A stretch of 64,000 nt of DNA from an uncultured Anaeromusa sp. GTDB lineage: Bacteria > Bacillota > Negativicutes > Anaeromusales > Anaeromusaceae. Below the pieces are notes generated by a model. It saw nothing but the letters and a program-made list of their open reading frames with translations, did no database searches and was not told where the DNA came from. The translations under genes and the position numbers were made by a program. Where the stretch lies: positions 744,001 to 808,000 of the forward strand of contig NZ_OY781460.1 in the NCBI RefSeq assembly GCF_963676855.1, in the 5' to 3' direction. Shown here one piece after another: positions 35,508 through 44,627 of this stretch (within the stretch, counting starts at the first letter, position 1; the number at the start of each line of letters is the position of its first letter).

Positions 35508-37127
35508 ATGACAAACGCAGCAGACTGGCTGATTTATAACGCCCGCATTTGGACGGGTGAAGAGGCGACTTGGGCTCAAGCCTTGGCAGTGAGCGGCGAG
35601 CGCATTGTCGCGGTGGGAACAGACGAAGAAATAAAGAACTTGGCCGACGCGAGCACCAACTGCGTAGACGCTGGCGGCAAGCTGGTGCTGCCGGGTTTTA
35701 TCGACAACCACACGCATTTTTTAATTGGCGGCTTTCAGCTTTTATCGCTGGACCTGCGGACGGTAACATGCAAAGAAGAATTTATTGAGGCTGTGCGGCG
35801 GCGGGCGGCGGAGTTGCCGGACGGGGCTGTCTTGGGCGGCGGCGGTTGGAGTAACGACCAGTGGACGCAGACAGACTTGCCGCATCGCTCCTGGGTAGAT
35901 TCGTTTACGCTGGGAAGACCGGTTTTTTTACATCGCAGCGATTTGCACATCGCTTTTGCCAACAGTGTGGCACTGCGGCTGGCTGGCATTGATCGGAACA
36001 CGCCGGATCCCGTAGGCGGGCAAATTCTGCGGGACGGGAACACGGGGGAACCTACAGGCATTCTTAAAGATAATGCGGTGAAATTACTGCAGGAGAAACT
36101 GCCTGCGCCGTCGCCGGAAGAATACGATCAGGCGCTGCAAGCGGCCATGGACTGCGCCCTTCGTTCCGGCGTCACCTCGGTGCAGGACGTTACAGCCTGG
36201 CGGGATTGGCTTGATTGGGAGTGCATGCTGCGCTTTCAAAAAAAGCAGGCCTTGTCTATGCGCATTTATGCGCGTACGCAGATTCATGAATGGGAAAAAC
36301 AGCCGCAGCTGCGCCAAGACGGCTTTGTTGATGATGCTTGGCTGCGCTTGGGCGGTCTCAAAGGATTTGTGGACGGCTCTCTTGGTTCTGGTACGGCGTA
36401 TATGTGCGAACCTTATGACGACGCGCCGGAAACTTGCGGTATGTTGACGGAGCAAATGCTGCCGGAAGGCATTATGAAAGAACGTCTTGTCGCGGCGGAT
36501 CGTGTCGGTCTGGCGGCGTCGTTGCATGCTATTGGAGACAAGGCCAATCAGCTGCTCTTAGATATTTTTGAAGAAGTCGAGGCGGAAAACGGGCCGCGGG
36601 ATCGCCGTTTTCGCATTGAACATGCGCAGCATTTGCGCCGCGAGGATATTAAACGTATGGCGCGGTTGGGCGTGTTGGCATCGGTGCAGCCGGGGCATGT
36701 GGCGGATGACGGCTGCTGGGCGGAAAAACGCATCGGGGCAGCGCGCTGCCGTACGACCTACGCCTTTCGTTCGCTTTTGGAGGCCGGCGTGCCCCTTTCT
36801 TTTGGCACGGATTGGCCGGTCGTGCCCTTGGACCCTTTTCAGGGGATATACACGGCCATTACGCGGCGGACGCTGGATGGCCGCTATCCAGAAGGCTGGG
36901 TGCCGGAAGAAAAGCTGACGCTGGAAGACGCTTTGCGCGCGTATACTTTGGGTGGCGCCTATGCGGAGTTCAGCGAGCAGGAAAAAGGCTCTTTAAAAGC
37001 AGGGAAACTGGCCGATTTAGTCATGGTGTCGCAGGATGTTTTCCAGGTTCCTGTGGACGAGCTTCCGAAGACGAAGGCGCTGCTGACCATGGTCGGCGGC
37101 CAGGTTCGCTACTGCGCCGAGGAGTAA
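35508..37127 (+). CDS. YtcJ-family metal-dependent amidohydrolase
   Basis: 539 residues. Amidohydrolase fold with HTH in PGFIDNHTHFLIGG, the family insert with GGGWSNDQW, VFLHRSDLHIAFANS, GGLKGFVDGSLGS, and the metal site continuing with SLHAIGD, RIEHAQHL and FGTDWPV. YtcJ/exoenzyme-regulatory-AepA proteins cleave N-substituted amides or formamides; the substrate is unknown. Follows the aldo/keto reductase by 18 bases. Confidence 0.9.
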   Translation: MTNAADWLIYNARIWTGEEATWAQALAVSGERIVAVGTDEEIKNLADASTNCVDAGGKLVLPGFIDNHTHFLIGGFQLLSLDLRTVTCKEEFIEAVRRRAAELPDGAVLGGGGWSNDQWTQTDLPHRSWVDSFTLGRPVFLHRSDLHIAFANSVALRLAGIDRNTPDPVGGQILRDGNTGEPTGILKDNAVKLLQEKLPAPSPEEYDQALQAAMDCALRSGVTSVQDVTAWRDWLDWECMLRFQKKQALSMRIYARTQIHEWEKQPQLRQDGFVDDAWLRLGGLKGFVDGSLGSGTAYMCEPYDDAPETCGMLTEQMLPEGIMKERLVAADRVGLAASLHAIGDKANQLLLDIFEEVEAENGPRDRRFRIEHAQHLRREDIKRMARLGVLASVQPGHVADDGCWAEKRIGAARCRTTYAFRSLLEAGVPLSFGTDWPVVPLDPFQGIYTAITRRTLDGRYPEGWVPEEKLTLEDALRAYTLGGAYAEFSEQEKGSLKAGKLADLVMVSQDVFQVPVDELPKTKALLTMVGGQVRYCAEE

Positions 37128-37140
37128 GTGGCGTATGACT

Positions 37141-37173
37141 TGAACAAGAGAGTTTGAGTAGTCGACGGAGGCA
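37141..37173 (+). repeat. GAACAAGAG intergenic repeat, copy 4
   Basis: TGAACAAGAGAGTTTGAGTA then GTCGACGGAGGCAGGGG, 13 bases after the YtcJ stop. It is the most diverged of the four copies. Confidence 0.45.
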
Positions 37174-37202
37174 GGGGTTTTGGGCATTGAACTGCCTAAA
37201 GG

Positions 37203-37245
37203 TCCCCCTTGTTAAAGGGGGATGGCCCGCAGGGGCAGGGGAATT
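37203..37245 (+). repeat. 43-base C/G-rich repeat, copy 2
   Basis: Nearly identical to the reverse complement of 30274-30316. The CCCCCTTGTTAAAGGGGG hairpin has no T run on this strand. Confidence 0.8.
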
Positions 37246-37252
37246 GTAATAG

Positions 37253-37307
37253 TTGACATATCTAAAGTAGAGTGTTATGCTGATTCAAACAAACGATTGT
37301 TTGAATC
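37253..37307 (+). promoter_or_regulatory. Promoter and TetR operator of the efflux operon
   Basis: TTGACA (37253-37258), 17 bases, TATGCT (37276-37281): a near-consensus promoter. Directly after the -10 stands a perfect 11-base inverted repeat, GATTCAAACAA / TTGTTTGAATC with a 4-base centre (37282-37307). Its position over the transcription start is ideal for repression by the TetR protein encoded next. Confidence 0.82.
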
Positions 37308-37323
37308 GGGAGGCGGATAAAAG

Positions 37324-37947
37324 ATGGAAGATAAAGACAGCCGCGCCAAGCTGCTGGCGATAGCGACGGATTTATTTGCATGCAAAGGCTTTGCCGCTGT
37401 ATCGGTGCGAGAGCTGACACAGCAGGCTAAGCTCAATGTGTCGGCGGTATCCTATCATTTTGGCGGCAAAGAAGGCTTATACCAAGCGGTGCTGGAAGAG
37501 CAGTTTCGGCCTATTCGAGAGAGTTTGGAGACGATGCAGGCGCAGACTCCGTCAACGCCAATTGCCAAGCTGGAGATGTATGCGAAACGAGTAACTTATA
37601 TTCATGGGCAGAGGCCTTATTTGTCGCGCTTTATCATGCGAGAACTGCTGAAGCCGACTGCCTACGGCGGACCGATCGTGGAGCGGCATTTAGGAGATGT
37701 GTATCAATTTGTCATGGAGACGCTACGCGAAGGCATGGAGCAGGGCCTGTTTCGACAAGGTCTAGATGTGTCTCATGCGGCAGTATCCATGGCGGGCATT
37801 CTTAATTTTTATTTCATCACCAAACCGCTGGCAGAAAAAGTGGTGCCCTTTGCGGAGGATTCGGACAGTAAGTATGCGATGCAGGCGTTTCAACTGTATT
37901 TATACGGCATTGTAGATTCGAAGACAAAAGGAAACGAGAATGGGTGA
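37324..37947 (+). CDS. TetR-family regulator (CerR/DUF1956 type) of the efflux operon
   Basis: 207 residues. N-terminal helix-turn-helix (FACKGFAAVSVRELTQQAKLNVSAVSYHFGGKEGLY), then the CerR-type ligand domain (RPYLSRFIMRELLKPT, ALGMAGILNFYF-like end). GGGAGG lies upstream of the ATG. It is the first gene of the operon and its promoter is overlaid by a perfect palindrome, so it likely represses itself and the two pump genes until a toxic compound binds. Confidence 0.9.
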   Translation: MEDKDSRAKLLAIATDLFACKGFAAVSVRELTQQAKLNVSAVSYHFGGKEGLYQAVLEEQFRPIRESLETMQAQTPSTPIAKLEMYAKRVTYIHGQRPYLSRFIMRELLKPTAYGGPIVERHLGDVYQFVMETLREGMEQGLFRQGLDVSHAAVSMAGILNFYFITKPLAEKVVPFAEDSDSKYAMQAFQLYLYGIVDSKTKGNENG

Positions 37948-39002
37948 GTGCCATGAAGGATAAAAAGAAACTGTTTCGCATCGCCTTGTTTTTTCTACTG
38001 GCGGCGGCTGTTGGTGGCGGCTGGTATCTTTGGCAAGACGGCAAGGTTACGACGGATAATGCGGCCATTGAAGGCACGATCGTGACGTTGAGTCCCAAAG
38101 TACAGGGCTATGTCAAAGCGGTGCATATTAAAGATAATCAAGTCGTGAAAGCTGGCGACGTACTGGTAGAAATTGACCCGTCAGACTATCAGATTAAACG
38201 GGATCGGGCGGCGGCGTCCTTGACGGCAGCTAAAGCGGCTGCTAGCGCAGCGCAAAACAGTTTAGCCACGACGTCCATTTCTGCTCCGTCTGGCCTAGAA
38301 GGGGCTAGAGCACAGGTGGCATCTGCGCAGGCGAACTGGGAAAAAGCGGCGGCTGACCGGCAGCGCATGGAAAGTCTTTTTCGTGAAGGCGCCTGCTCGC
38401 AGCAACAGTGGGATCAAGCGGTAGCAACGGAAGCATCTTTGCGGGCGGCGTTGGAGAAAAGCCAAGCCGATGCTCGCTCGGCGTCAACAGCGCCCAGTGT
38501 GATTGCCACGGCGCAAAGCACGACAGAGCAACTGGCGGCTCAGGTAAGGCAAGCGGAAGTGGAGCTTGCTCAAGCGGAGCAGGATTTGGCGAATACGAAA
38601 ATTATTGCTCCTGTAGATGGTCGGATTACCAAACGCAGCGTGGAACTGGGGAACTACGTCCAGGCTGGGCAGCAATTAGGTTCTTTAGTAGGAACGGACT
38701 TGTGGGTTGTGGCTAATTTTAAGGAAACCCAGCTCAAGCACATGCGTCCGGGACAAGCGGCGGAAATCCGAATTGACGCTTATCCCGGCGTTACTCTCCG
38801 AGGACGCGTGGACAGCTTGCAGGCGGGAACCGGAGCGCATTTTTCTTTGTTCCCTGCGGAAAATGCCACAGGCAATTTTGTAAAAGTGGTGCAGCGAGTA
38901 CCGGTCAAGATCGTTTTGGAGGCGCAGCCAGAAAGCTCCATTCATTTGGGTCCCGGCATGTCGGTAGAGCCTACGGTCTTTACGGAAGGAACGGTTCTTT
39001 AA
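37944..39002 (+). CDS. EmrA/HlyD-type membrane fusion protein
   Basis: 349 or 352 residues: the GTG at 37944 overlaps the TetR stop by four bases, and the ATG at 37953 is the alternative. One N-terminal helix (about 8-26), then a beta-lipoyl half (VTTDNAAIEGTIVTLSPKVQGYV), a long alanine/glutamine-rich coiled-coil hairpin (about 85-225), the second lipoyl half (IIAPVDGRITKRSVELGNYVQAGQ), and a beta-barrel with FKETQLKHMRPGQAAEI. Links the EmrB carrier to the outer membrane, which supports a diderm cell. Confidence 0.92.
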   Translation: MSAMKDKKKLFRIALFFLLAAAVGGGWYLWQDGKVTTDNAAIEGTIVTLSPKVQGYVKAVHIKDNQVVKAGDVLVEIDPSDYQIKRDRAAASLTAAKAAASAAQNSLATTSISAPSGLEGARAQVASAQANWEKAAADRQRMESLFREGACSQQQWDQAVATEASLRAALEKSQADARSASTAPSVIATAQSTTEQLAAQVRQAEVELAQAEQDLANTKIIAPVDGRITKRSVELGNYVQAGQQLGSLVGTDLWVVANFKETQLKHMRPGQAAEIRIDAYPGVTLRGRVDSLQAGTGAHFSLFPAENATGNFVKVVQRVPVKIVLEAQPESSIHLGPGMSVEPTVFTEGTVL

Positions 39003-39003
39003 C

Positions 39004-40584
39004 ATGGAAGAGGCCATGCATCGTCCCGAACGGCCCTTTCTGATTTCTGTAGTGGTCAGCCTGGCGGCATTTATGGAAGTGTTGGATACGACGATTGCCA
39101 ATGTGGCTTTAGCGTATATTGCAGGCTCGTTGGGAGCTAGTTCTGAGGAGAGCACCTGGATTTTAACGTCGTATCTTGTTGCGAATGGCATTGTGCTGCC
39201 CTTGTCTGGCTGGCTATCGTCGCTGATGGGGCGCAAGAATTTTTTTGTTTTTTGCATTCTGGGGTTTACGGCAGCATCGTTTTTATGCGGCATTGCTACG
39301 TCTCTAGCCATGCTGATCGTATGCCGTCTGCTGCAAGGCTTGGCCGGAGGGGGCTTGCAGCCAGCGCAGCAAGCAATTATTAAGGATAGCTTTCCGCCGG
39401 AGAAGCTGGGCCTGGCCTTTGCCATTACCGGTGTTACTACGGTGCTGGCGCCGATTATCGGCCCGGTGTTGGGCGGCTATATTACGGATCAGTTCAATTG
39501 GCGCTGGATTTTTTTTATGAATGTTCCAGTGGGAATTTTAGCGGCTTTTTTAGTGCGTATGTTGGTAGAAGATCCGCCGACGGCACGCAAGCAGACTGTG
39601 CCGTCCATCGACTATATGGGCTTGGGATTGATTGCCTTAGGACTGGGGGCATTACAGATTGTTCTGGACAAGGGGCAGCAGGAAGACTGGTTTGACAGTT
39701 CCTTTATTCTGCTGTTTGCCGTTATTTCTGCGGTGGCGTTGGTCTTGGCTGTTATGTGGCTGTTGAAGCAGGAGAAGCCGGTGGTGGAACTGCGTTTACT
39801 CTCCATGCCCAGCTTTGGCTTGCCTTGTATTATGATGTTTTTTGTGGGGTTTGCCTTGTACTCTGGGACGGCGCTGCTGCCCATGCTGGTGCAGACCTAT
39901 TACGGCTATGACGCTACCTTGGCAGGTTTGCTGTTATCTCCAGGCGGGCTTGTGGTATTTTTCCTTATGCCGTTGGTGGGCAAGCTGGTGAACCTCGTAC
40001 AAGCAAGGTACTTAGTGGCTTTCGGCATGGCGGCTATGGCAGGGGGCATGTGGGCTACAAGCCTACTTACGCCGCAAAGCGATTATGAAATGTTTGTGAT
40101 GGTTCGTATCCTGCAAACGATTGGCTTGCCATTCTTGTTTATACCGGTAACGACGCTGGCTTTTTCTCGTATTCCTCCTGCGCAGAGCAGCAATGCTTCG
40201 GCCATTATTTCCCTCATGCGCAATCTAGGGGGCAGCGTAGGGATCGCCTTGGTGACGAACGAAATGATTCACAGTCAGCAACGGGAGCAGGCGTATTTGG
40301 TACAGCATTTGAGCGCAGCAGAGCCGGTGTATAATCAGGCTCTGGCAGCGGCGAAACAGGCGCTTTTGCAGTTAGGCGTTTCTCCTAACGATGCCGGTCC
40401 GATGGCGATGGGGAAGCTCTATCAGGAAATGCTGCATCAAGCAGGCATTCTGGCGTACCGGGACGCTTTTCTGTTCTTGGCGACCTTGCTCTGCATTATG
40501 GCAGTGGGGGCTCTTTTCATGCCGAATAACCTGAAAAAGAAAGAAGTTGAAGCAGGTAAAACTGCGGCGATTAGTGAAGCGTAG
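39004..40584 (+). CDS. EmrB/QacA-type (DHA2) multidrug efflux carrier
   Basis: 526 residues, fourteen membrane helices. DHA2 signatures: FMEVLDTTIANVALAYIAGSLGAS in helix 1, WLSSLMGRKNFF after helix 2, LQGLAGGGLQPAQQAII in helix 4, and GPVLGGYITDQFNWRWIFFMNVP around helix 5-6. A C-terminal cytoplasmic tail of about 25 residues follows. Starts one base after the fusion-protein stop. With the EmrA-like protein it should pump hydrophobic drugs or acids across both membranes. Confidence 0.93.
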   Translation: MEEAMHRPERPFLISVVVSLAAFMEVLDTTIANVALAYIAGSLGASSEESTWILTSYLVANGIVLPLSGWLSSLMGRKNFFVFCILGFTAASFLCGIATSLAMLIVCRLLQGLAGGGLQPAQQAIIKDSFPPEKLGLAFAITGVTTVLAPIIGPVLGGYITDQFNWRWIFFMNVPVGILAAFLVRMLVEDPPTARKQTVPSIDYMGLGLIALGLGALQIVLDKGQQEDWFDSSFILLFAVISAVALVLAVMWLLKQEKPVVELRLLSMPSFGLPCIMMFFVGFALYSGTALLPMLVQTYYGYDATLAGLLLSPGGLVVFFLMPLVGKLVNLVQARYLVAFGMAAMAGGMWATSLLTPQSDYEMFVMVRILQTIGLPFLFIPVTTLAFSRIPPAQSSNASAIISLMRNLGGSVGIALVTNEMIHSQQREQAYLVQHLSAAEPVYNQALAAAKQALLQLGVSPNDAGPMAMGKLYQEMLHQAGILAYRDAFLFLATLLCIMAVGALFMPNNLKKKEVEAGKTAAISEA

Positions 40585-40791
40585 ACCGGCGGCGCAACAG
40601 CAAGTGGCAAACTATATAATGTGACTTCAAAATGGGTCAAACCTAGCGCAGTAATTTTCCTAACGAAAATGTCATAAAATGGTTTTGTGTATGGGGAAAA
40701 GTGTTATACTAAAACCAAAGTTCTTCTTGTTTTTGTTTGGTTATCCCAGAAGGCCGCGCAGCGGTTGTTCTTTAAAAAGGTGGTGCAGCAA

Positions 40792-41598
40792 ATGCAAGTC
40801 AGCAGCTCCTATTCATCGGCGCTTCGCTCCTATCAGCAAAGCTCCCATAAAATTAATAATGACATGACGCAGATTGCTAGTGGCAAGAAAATCAACAGTG
40901 CCGCCGACAATCCTGCATATTTGGTTATCCTGCAGAATATGGAAGGTCAGTCGCGAGGCTATGAGCAGGCGATTCGCAATACGCAGGACACGACATCAAT
41001 GCTCTATACAGCCGAAGGCGCGGCAGGAGATTCGGCAGCGGTGCTCCAGGATATGCGCGCCTTGAGTGTGCAAGCAGGAGACGGGACCCTGACCGCGGAA
41101 GATCGTTCCTATCTTCAGACGCAAATGACGCAGTTAAGCAGCCAGCTCACGACAAATGCCAATGGAGCCAACTTTAACGGCATGGCGACCAATAATGGTT
41201 CTTTAGCCGGATTCCAGGCGCAGATCGGCGCTAATTCCGGACAGACCATGAGCGTCGGGCTGCCGGACTTGACGGCCAATGCTTTGGGCGTTAGCGGCGT
41301 GGATGTTTCTACGCAAACCTCGGCGCAAAGCGCGATTGCTTCTCTGGACGCGGCGACTCAACAGCTTTCTTCCAGCCGCAGCGGCATTGGGGCGCAGACT
41401 AACGCTTTGGAGTATACAGTCAGCGTGTTGACGCAGGCGGATGAAAATACCCAGGCGGCCACTTCGCAAATCGGCGACACTAATACGGCGAAAGCCCTTA
41501 TGGATTTACGAAACGAACAAGTAAAACAATATGCCAATATTTATGCGATGAAGCAGAATATGACACAACAAAAAAGCAGCATTTCTCTATTGGCTTAA
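40792..41598 (+). CDS. Short flagellin (D0/D1 domains only)
   Basis: 268 residues from the ATG at 40792 (AAAAAGGTGG upstream); the frame is open to 40687 but that part is not flagellin-like. N-terminal D0/D1: SYQQSSHKINNDMTQIASGKKINSAADNPAYLVILQNM. C-terminal D1/D0: DTNTAKALMDLRNEQVKQYANIYAMKQNMTQQKSSISLLA. The middle is short and Ser/Gln/Ala-rich, without a hypervariable D2/D3. No other flagellar gene lies nearby and no sigma-28 promoter is evident. The canonical DDAAGLAI is replaced by DNPAYLVI, so it may be a minor or specialised flagellin. Confidence 0.85.
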   Translation: MQVSSSYSSALRSYQQSSHKINNDMTQIASGKKINSAADNPAYLVILQNMEGQSRGYEQAIRNTQDTTSMLYTAEGAAGDSAAVLQDMRALSVQAGDGTLTAEDRSYLQTQMTQLSSQLTTNANGANFNGMATNNGSLAGFQAQIGANSGQTMSVGLPDLTANALGVSGVDVSTQTSAQSAIASLDAATQQLSSSRSGIGAQTNALEYTVSVLTQADENTQAATSQIGDTNTAKALMDLRNEQVKQYANIYAMKQNMTQQKSSISLLA

Positions 41599-41615
41599 AG
41601 AAAAGAAAATGTAAG

Positions 41616-41648
41616 AGACCGCAACCCATAAGGGCTGCGGTCTTTTTG
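41616..41648 (+). terminator. Flagellin gene terminator
   Basis: AGACCGCAACCC / GGGCTGCGGTCT (11 of 12), ATAA loop, then TTTTT. Confidence 0.88.
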
Positions 41649-41822
41649 TATGTATTCAATAACGAGGGGCGTTATAAAAACATCAATTATCTAGCATTTT
41701 GTATACTTGTTTTAAATTGCGCAAAAATTAAAAAAGGAAATATCCGTAATGTAGCGAATAACGTACTGTGGTTGCAAATGTGCGTGTAGACAAAACATTT
41801 TATAAAGGAGGCGGATCGGTAG

Positions 41823-43082
41823 ATGATTTGGGTGGGAGCTATTATTGTCTTACTTACTTTCGTTGCTATTGTGAAACGCTATGAAACCAGGCTGGTGCTG
41901 TTTTTAGGTGGCTTAGCCATGGCTGCTGCTGCTGGGAACCCGTTGGCGGCGATGGATGCCTTTGCTAAGGCCATGGTGAATGAGGGTTTAGTGACGACGA
42001 TTTGTACGGTTATGGGTTTTTCCTATGTCATGAGCGTGACCAACTGCGATAAGCATTTGGTGCATTTGCTGGCAGGGGGGCTCAAACGGGTGAAACCGAT
42101 ATTGGTGCCTGGTGCTGTCGTGGTGACTTGGGTGCTGAACATTGCCCTGCCTAGTACGGCTGGCTGCGCCGCCGCCGTAGGGGCGGTGCTGATTCCCACT
42201 CTGATTCGCTCCGGTGTGCATCCGGCCATGGCTGCGGCCTGCGTTATGTCGGGGACCTTCGGCAGTACTATGAGCCCGGGCCTCAGTCATAATCCATTTG
42301 TGGCGAAACTGGCCCAAGTGGACGTTATGACGGTCATAGCCAATCACGCGCCGGCGGTGCTGGTGGTACTGGCCATTGCTGCGCCGATGCTGGCGATTGT
42401 GGCTTATTGGCGTAAAGAAGGACCGGACGCAGAGCGTGCCGCTGCCTTTCAGGAAGATGGTCAGAATTTCAAGGTCAATCTGTTGAAGGCGCTTATTCCG
42501 GCGCTGCCGTTGCTGCTATTGGTGTTAGGCAGCAAGCAGCTTGGCGTGATTCCAACCGTTACCGTGCCGCAGGCCATGATTATTGGGGCTATGTTAGGAT
42601 TTTTGGCTACCTTCCAGAATCCCCAAGAACTTTCCAAAGGCTTTTTTAAAGGTATGGGCGATTCGTATGGAGATATTATGGGCATTATCATCGCCGCCGC
42701 TGTGTTCACCCAAGGGATGCAGATTATTGGTCTGACCGGCGCGATGATTGAGAAAATGAAAGCCTCCCAGGATATTGCTATTTATGCGGCGACTTTTGGA
42801 CCGTACTTCTTGGCGATTCTCAGTGGATCCGGCGATGCGGCGGCTCTGGCGTTCAACGGTGCAGTAACGCCCCATGCGGCACAATTTGGCTGGGCTATTA
42901 GTGACATGGGTTCTCTAGCTACCATTTCCGGCGCCTTGGGACGCACCATGTCTCCAGTAGCGGGCGGGCTAATTGTCTGTGCCACGATTGCTAAGGTCAA
43001 TCCTTTTGAGATTGCTAAACGGACAGCGCCAGGCATGGTGCTGGGCGTGATCGCGGTGCTCCTGGTTTTTTCGACGCGTTAA
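41823..43082 (+). CDS. DcuC-type C4-dicarboxylate carrier
   Basis: 419 residues, about twelve membrane helices, with a perfect GGAGG upstream. Matches the DcuC/DctM-like antiporter group: VTNCDKHLVHLLAGGLKRVKP, LPSTAGCAAAVGAVLIPTLIRSG, GTFGSTMSPGLSHNPFVAKLA, and GSGDAAALAFNGAVTPHAAQFGW. In anaerobes such carriers exchange fumarate, malate, aspartate or tartrate for succinate. The preceding 175 bases contain an ATAACG / CGTTAT inverted repeat (41661-41677) that could be an operator. Monocistronic. Confidence 0.88.
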   Translation: MIWVGAIIVLLTFVAIVKRYETRLVLFLGGLAMAAAAGNPLAAMDAFAKAMVNEGLVTTICTVMGFSYVMSVTNCDKHLVHLLAGGLKRVKPILVPGAVVVTWVLNIALPSTAGCAAAVGAVLIPTLIRSGVHPAMAAACVMSGTFGSTMSPGLSHNPFVAKLAQVDVMTVIANHAPAVLVVLAIAAPMLAIVAYWRKEGPDAERAAAFQEDGQNFKVNLLKALIPALPLLLLVLGSKQLGVIPTVTVPQAMIIGAMLGFLATFQNPQELSKGFFKGMGDSYGDIMGIIIAAAVFTQGMQIIGLTGAMIEKMKASQDIAIYAATFGPYFLAILSGSGDAAALAFNGAVTPHAAQFGWAISDMGSLATISGALGRTMSPVAGGLIVCATIAKVNPFEIAKRTAPGMVLGVIAVLLVFSTR

Positions 43083-43151
43083 GCATTAAATTTCAAAAAG
43101 GATTTCGAAGTGGTAGATTTTTGTTCTTTAATAGGATAGCGCTGATGCGTT

Positions 43152-43188
43152 GCCGCCTCCTGGATTTACAGGGGGCGGCTTTGCTTTT
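43152..43188 (+). terminator. Terminator of the DcuC-type gene
   Basis: GCCGCCTCCTG / CAGGGGGCGGC (10 of 11) with a six-base loop, then TTTGCTTTT. Confidence 0.78.
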
Positions 43189-43230
43189 ACCATAAAGATA
43201 AAGAAGTATGATGCAGGAAGAAGGCGGACT

Positions 43231-44469
43231 ATGGAGGCCTACTCAATCTTGACCCCGGTTGAAGCGGCAGAATACGTACGGCAGGCGCTGCCCGCGTTTG
43301 TCGGCAACAGTCTTTTGACGTTTAAGCGTCTGGCTGGCGATAGCCGCAGCGTAGACGGGCATGTAAACGAAATTACTCGTGTGGCAACGTCGGACGGCCG
43401 CTCGCTGATCGTTAAGCAGCTCATGCCGCATGTAAAACTGACGTCTCAAGGAGAAAACTATGAGCTGCCGTTGGGGCGCATGGCTGTTGAGGTGCATGCT
43501 TTGCGTTTTTGGGAGCGTCTTTGTCCGGGGACGGTGCCGCAAATTTATCTTTGGGATAATGAGCGAAAACTGTTGCTCTTGGAGGACTTGGGTCGGCTTC
43601 GTTTGCTAAGCGAGAGTATTCTTGAGCGCAGGCGTTTTCCGGAAGTGGGGAAGCAGCTAGGAAGGTTTTTGGGGCAAACGGCCTTTTATACATCCGAGCT
43701 TTTTCTTAATTTCGAAGAAAAACAGCTACTTCAAACCACCTTTGCCGATGGACAGACCAAGCCGTTTTGGAATCGTTTGTTTTTTCGCAACGCTATACTG
43801 AAACCGTCTTTGGAGCAGGTTAATCCGCTCATACGAAAGGAATTAGCGGAATTGTGCGCCTTGTCGCCGGTGCGAAGGGAGGTGGAACGCCTGCAGGAAC
43901 GCTATGCTTGGCAACGGCAATGTTTGATTCATTCGGATTTGCATACGTCTAATATTTTTGCAGACGAGCGAGAAATCAAGGTCTTTGATGCGGAGTATGC
44001 CACCTATGGGCCGGTGGCTTTTGATTTGGGGCGGCTTTTGAGTAGTCTGGTTTTAAGCTATGCCGCCTTGCAGGCTCGTGAGGATGTGGCGGAAGCCGAA
44101 AAAAAAGAGTATCAAGAATACCTTTTGAGTTTAATAGAAGAGATTTATCAAGAATTTGGCACTTCCTTTCAAAACGCTTGGGAAGATCATTTAGCCCGAA
44201 ACAACCCATTTCAAAATCACTACAATCGTTTTTACCGTCAAGTGCGCTTTACCGATACCTTAGGCTTTATTGCCTGTGCTTCTGTAGGGCGCTTGTGTGA
44301 TGCGGGGCTGCCTTTTGATTTTAAAGAGCTTGTTTGTTCGCAGCGGCAAGCGGTAGGGCAAAGGCTGGTGCTGCGGTTGGCTAAAGAACTGCTGTTAAAG
44401 GGAAAGAAGATGACCGAGATAAGTGAGTTGACTGCTTGTTTGCGGCGGCTGGCGGCTAAAGCGGACTAA
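43231..44469 (+). CDS. Methylthioribose-kinase-like phosphotransferase
   Basis: 412 residues from the ATG at 43231 (AGGAAGAAGG upstream). Aminoglycoside-phosphotransferase fold: HSDLHTSNIF with the catalytic Asp, and DAEYATYGPVAFDLGRLL with the metal-binding Asp, in the form typical of 5-methylthioribose kinase (MtnK). N-lobe Lys in LIVKQL. MtnK phosphorylates methylthioribose in methionine salvage, but the usual partner mtnA is not adjacent, so the substrate could be another pentose or amino alcohol. Confidence 0.75.
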   Translation: MEAYSILTPVEAAEYVRQALPAFVGNSLLTFKRLAGDSRSVDGHVNEITRVATSDGRSLIVKQLMPHVKLTSQGENYELPLGRMAVEVHALRFWERLCPGTVPQIYLWDNERKLLLLEDLGRLRLLSESILERRRFPEVGKQLGRFLGQTAFYTSELFLNFEEKQLLQTTFADGQTKPFWNRLFFRNAILKPSLEQVNPLIRKELAELCALSPVRREVERLQERYAWQRQCLIHSDLHTSNIFADEREIKVFDAEYATYGPVAFDLGRLLSSLVLSYAALQAREDVAEAEKKEYQEYLLSLIEEIYQEFGTSFQNAWEDHLARNNPFQNHYNRFYRQVRFTDTLGFIACASVGRLCDAGLPFDFKELVCSQRQAVGQRLVLRLAKELLLKGKKMTEISELTACLRRLAAKAD

Positions 44470-44576
44470 GCAATATGCTTGTTGAAACAATAAAAGCTTC
44501 TTTGACCAAGCCTTTAAGACGGTGCGGCAGAGGAGCTTTGTTGTATCTTTCTCCGCTTGTTGTTCTTGTCCATCGC

Positions 44577-44627
44577 AGCCCTCCGAATACTCCCTCTACT
44601 CCTTGTTGAATAGTTGCTTCTCTGTCG
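44577..44627 (-). repeat. Degenerate relative of the GAACAAGAG repeat and of the 30238-30473 element
   Basis: On the minus strand TCAACAAGGAGTAGAGGGAG then TATTCGGAGGGC follows the pattern of the other copies. Next to it, TTGAATAGTTGCTTCTCTG resembles TTCAATAGTTATTCTCTG at 30381-30398 inside the 236-base element. The 242-base gap 44470-44711 holds no gene that I can see. Confidence 0.35.
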
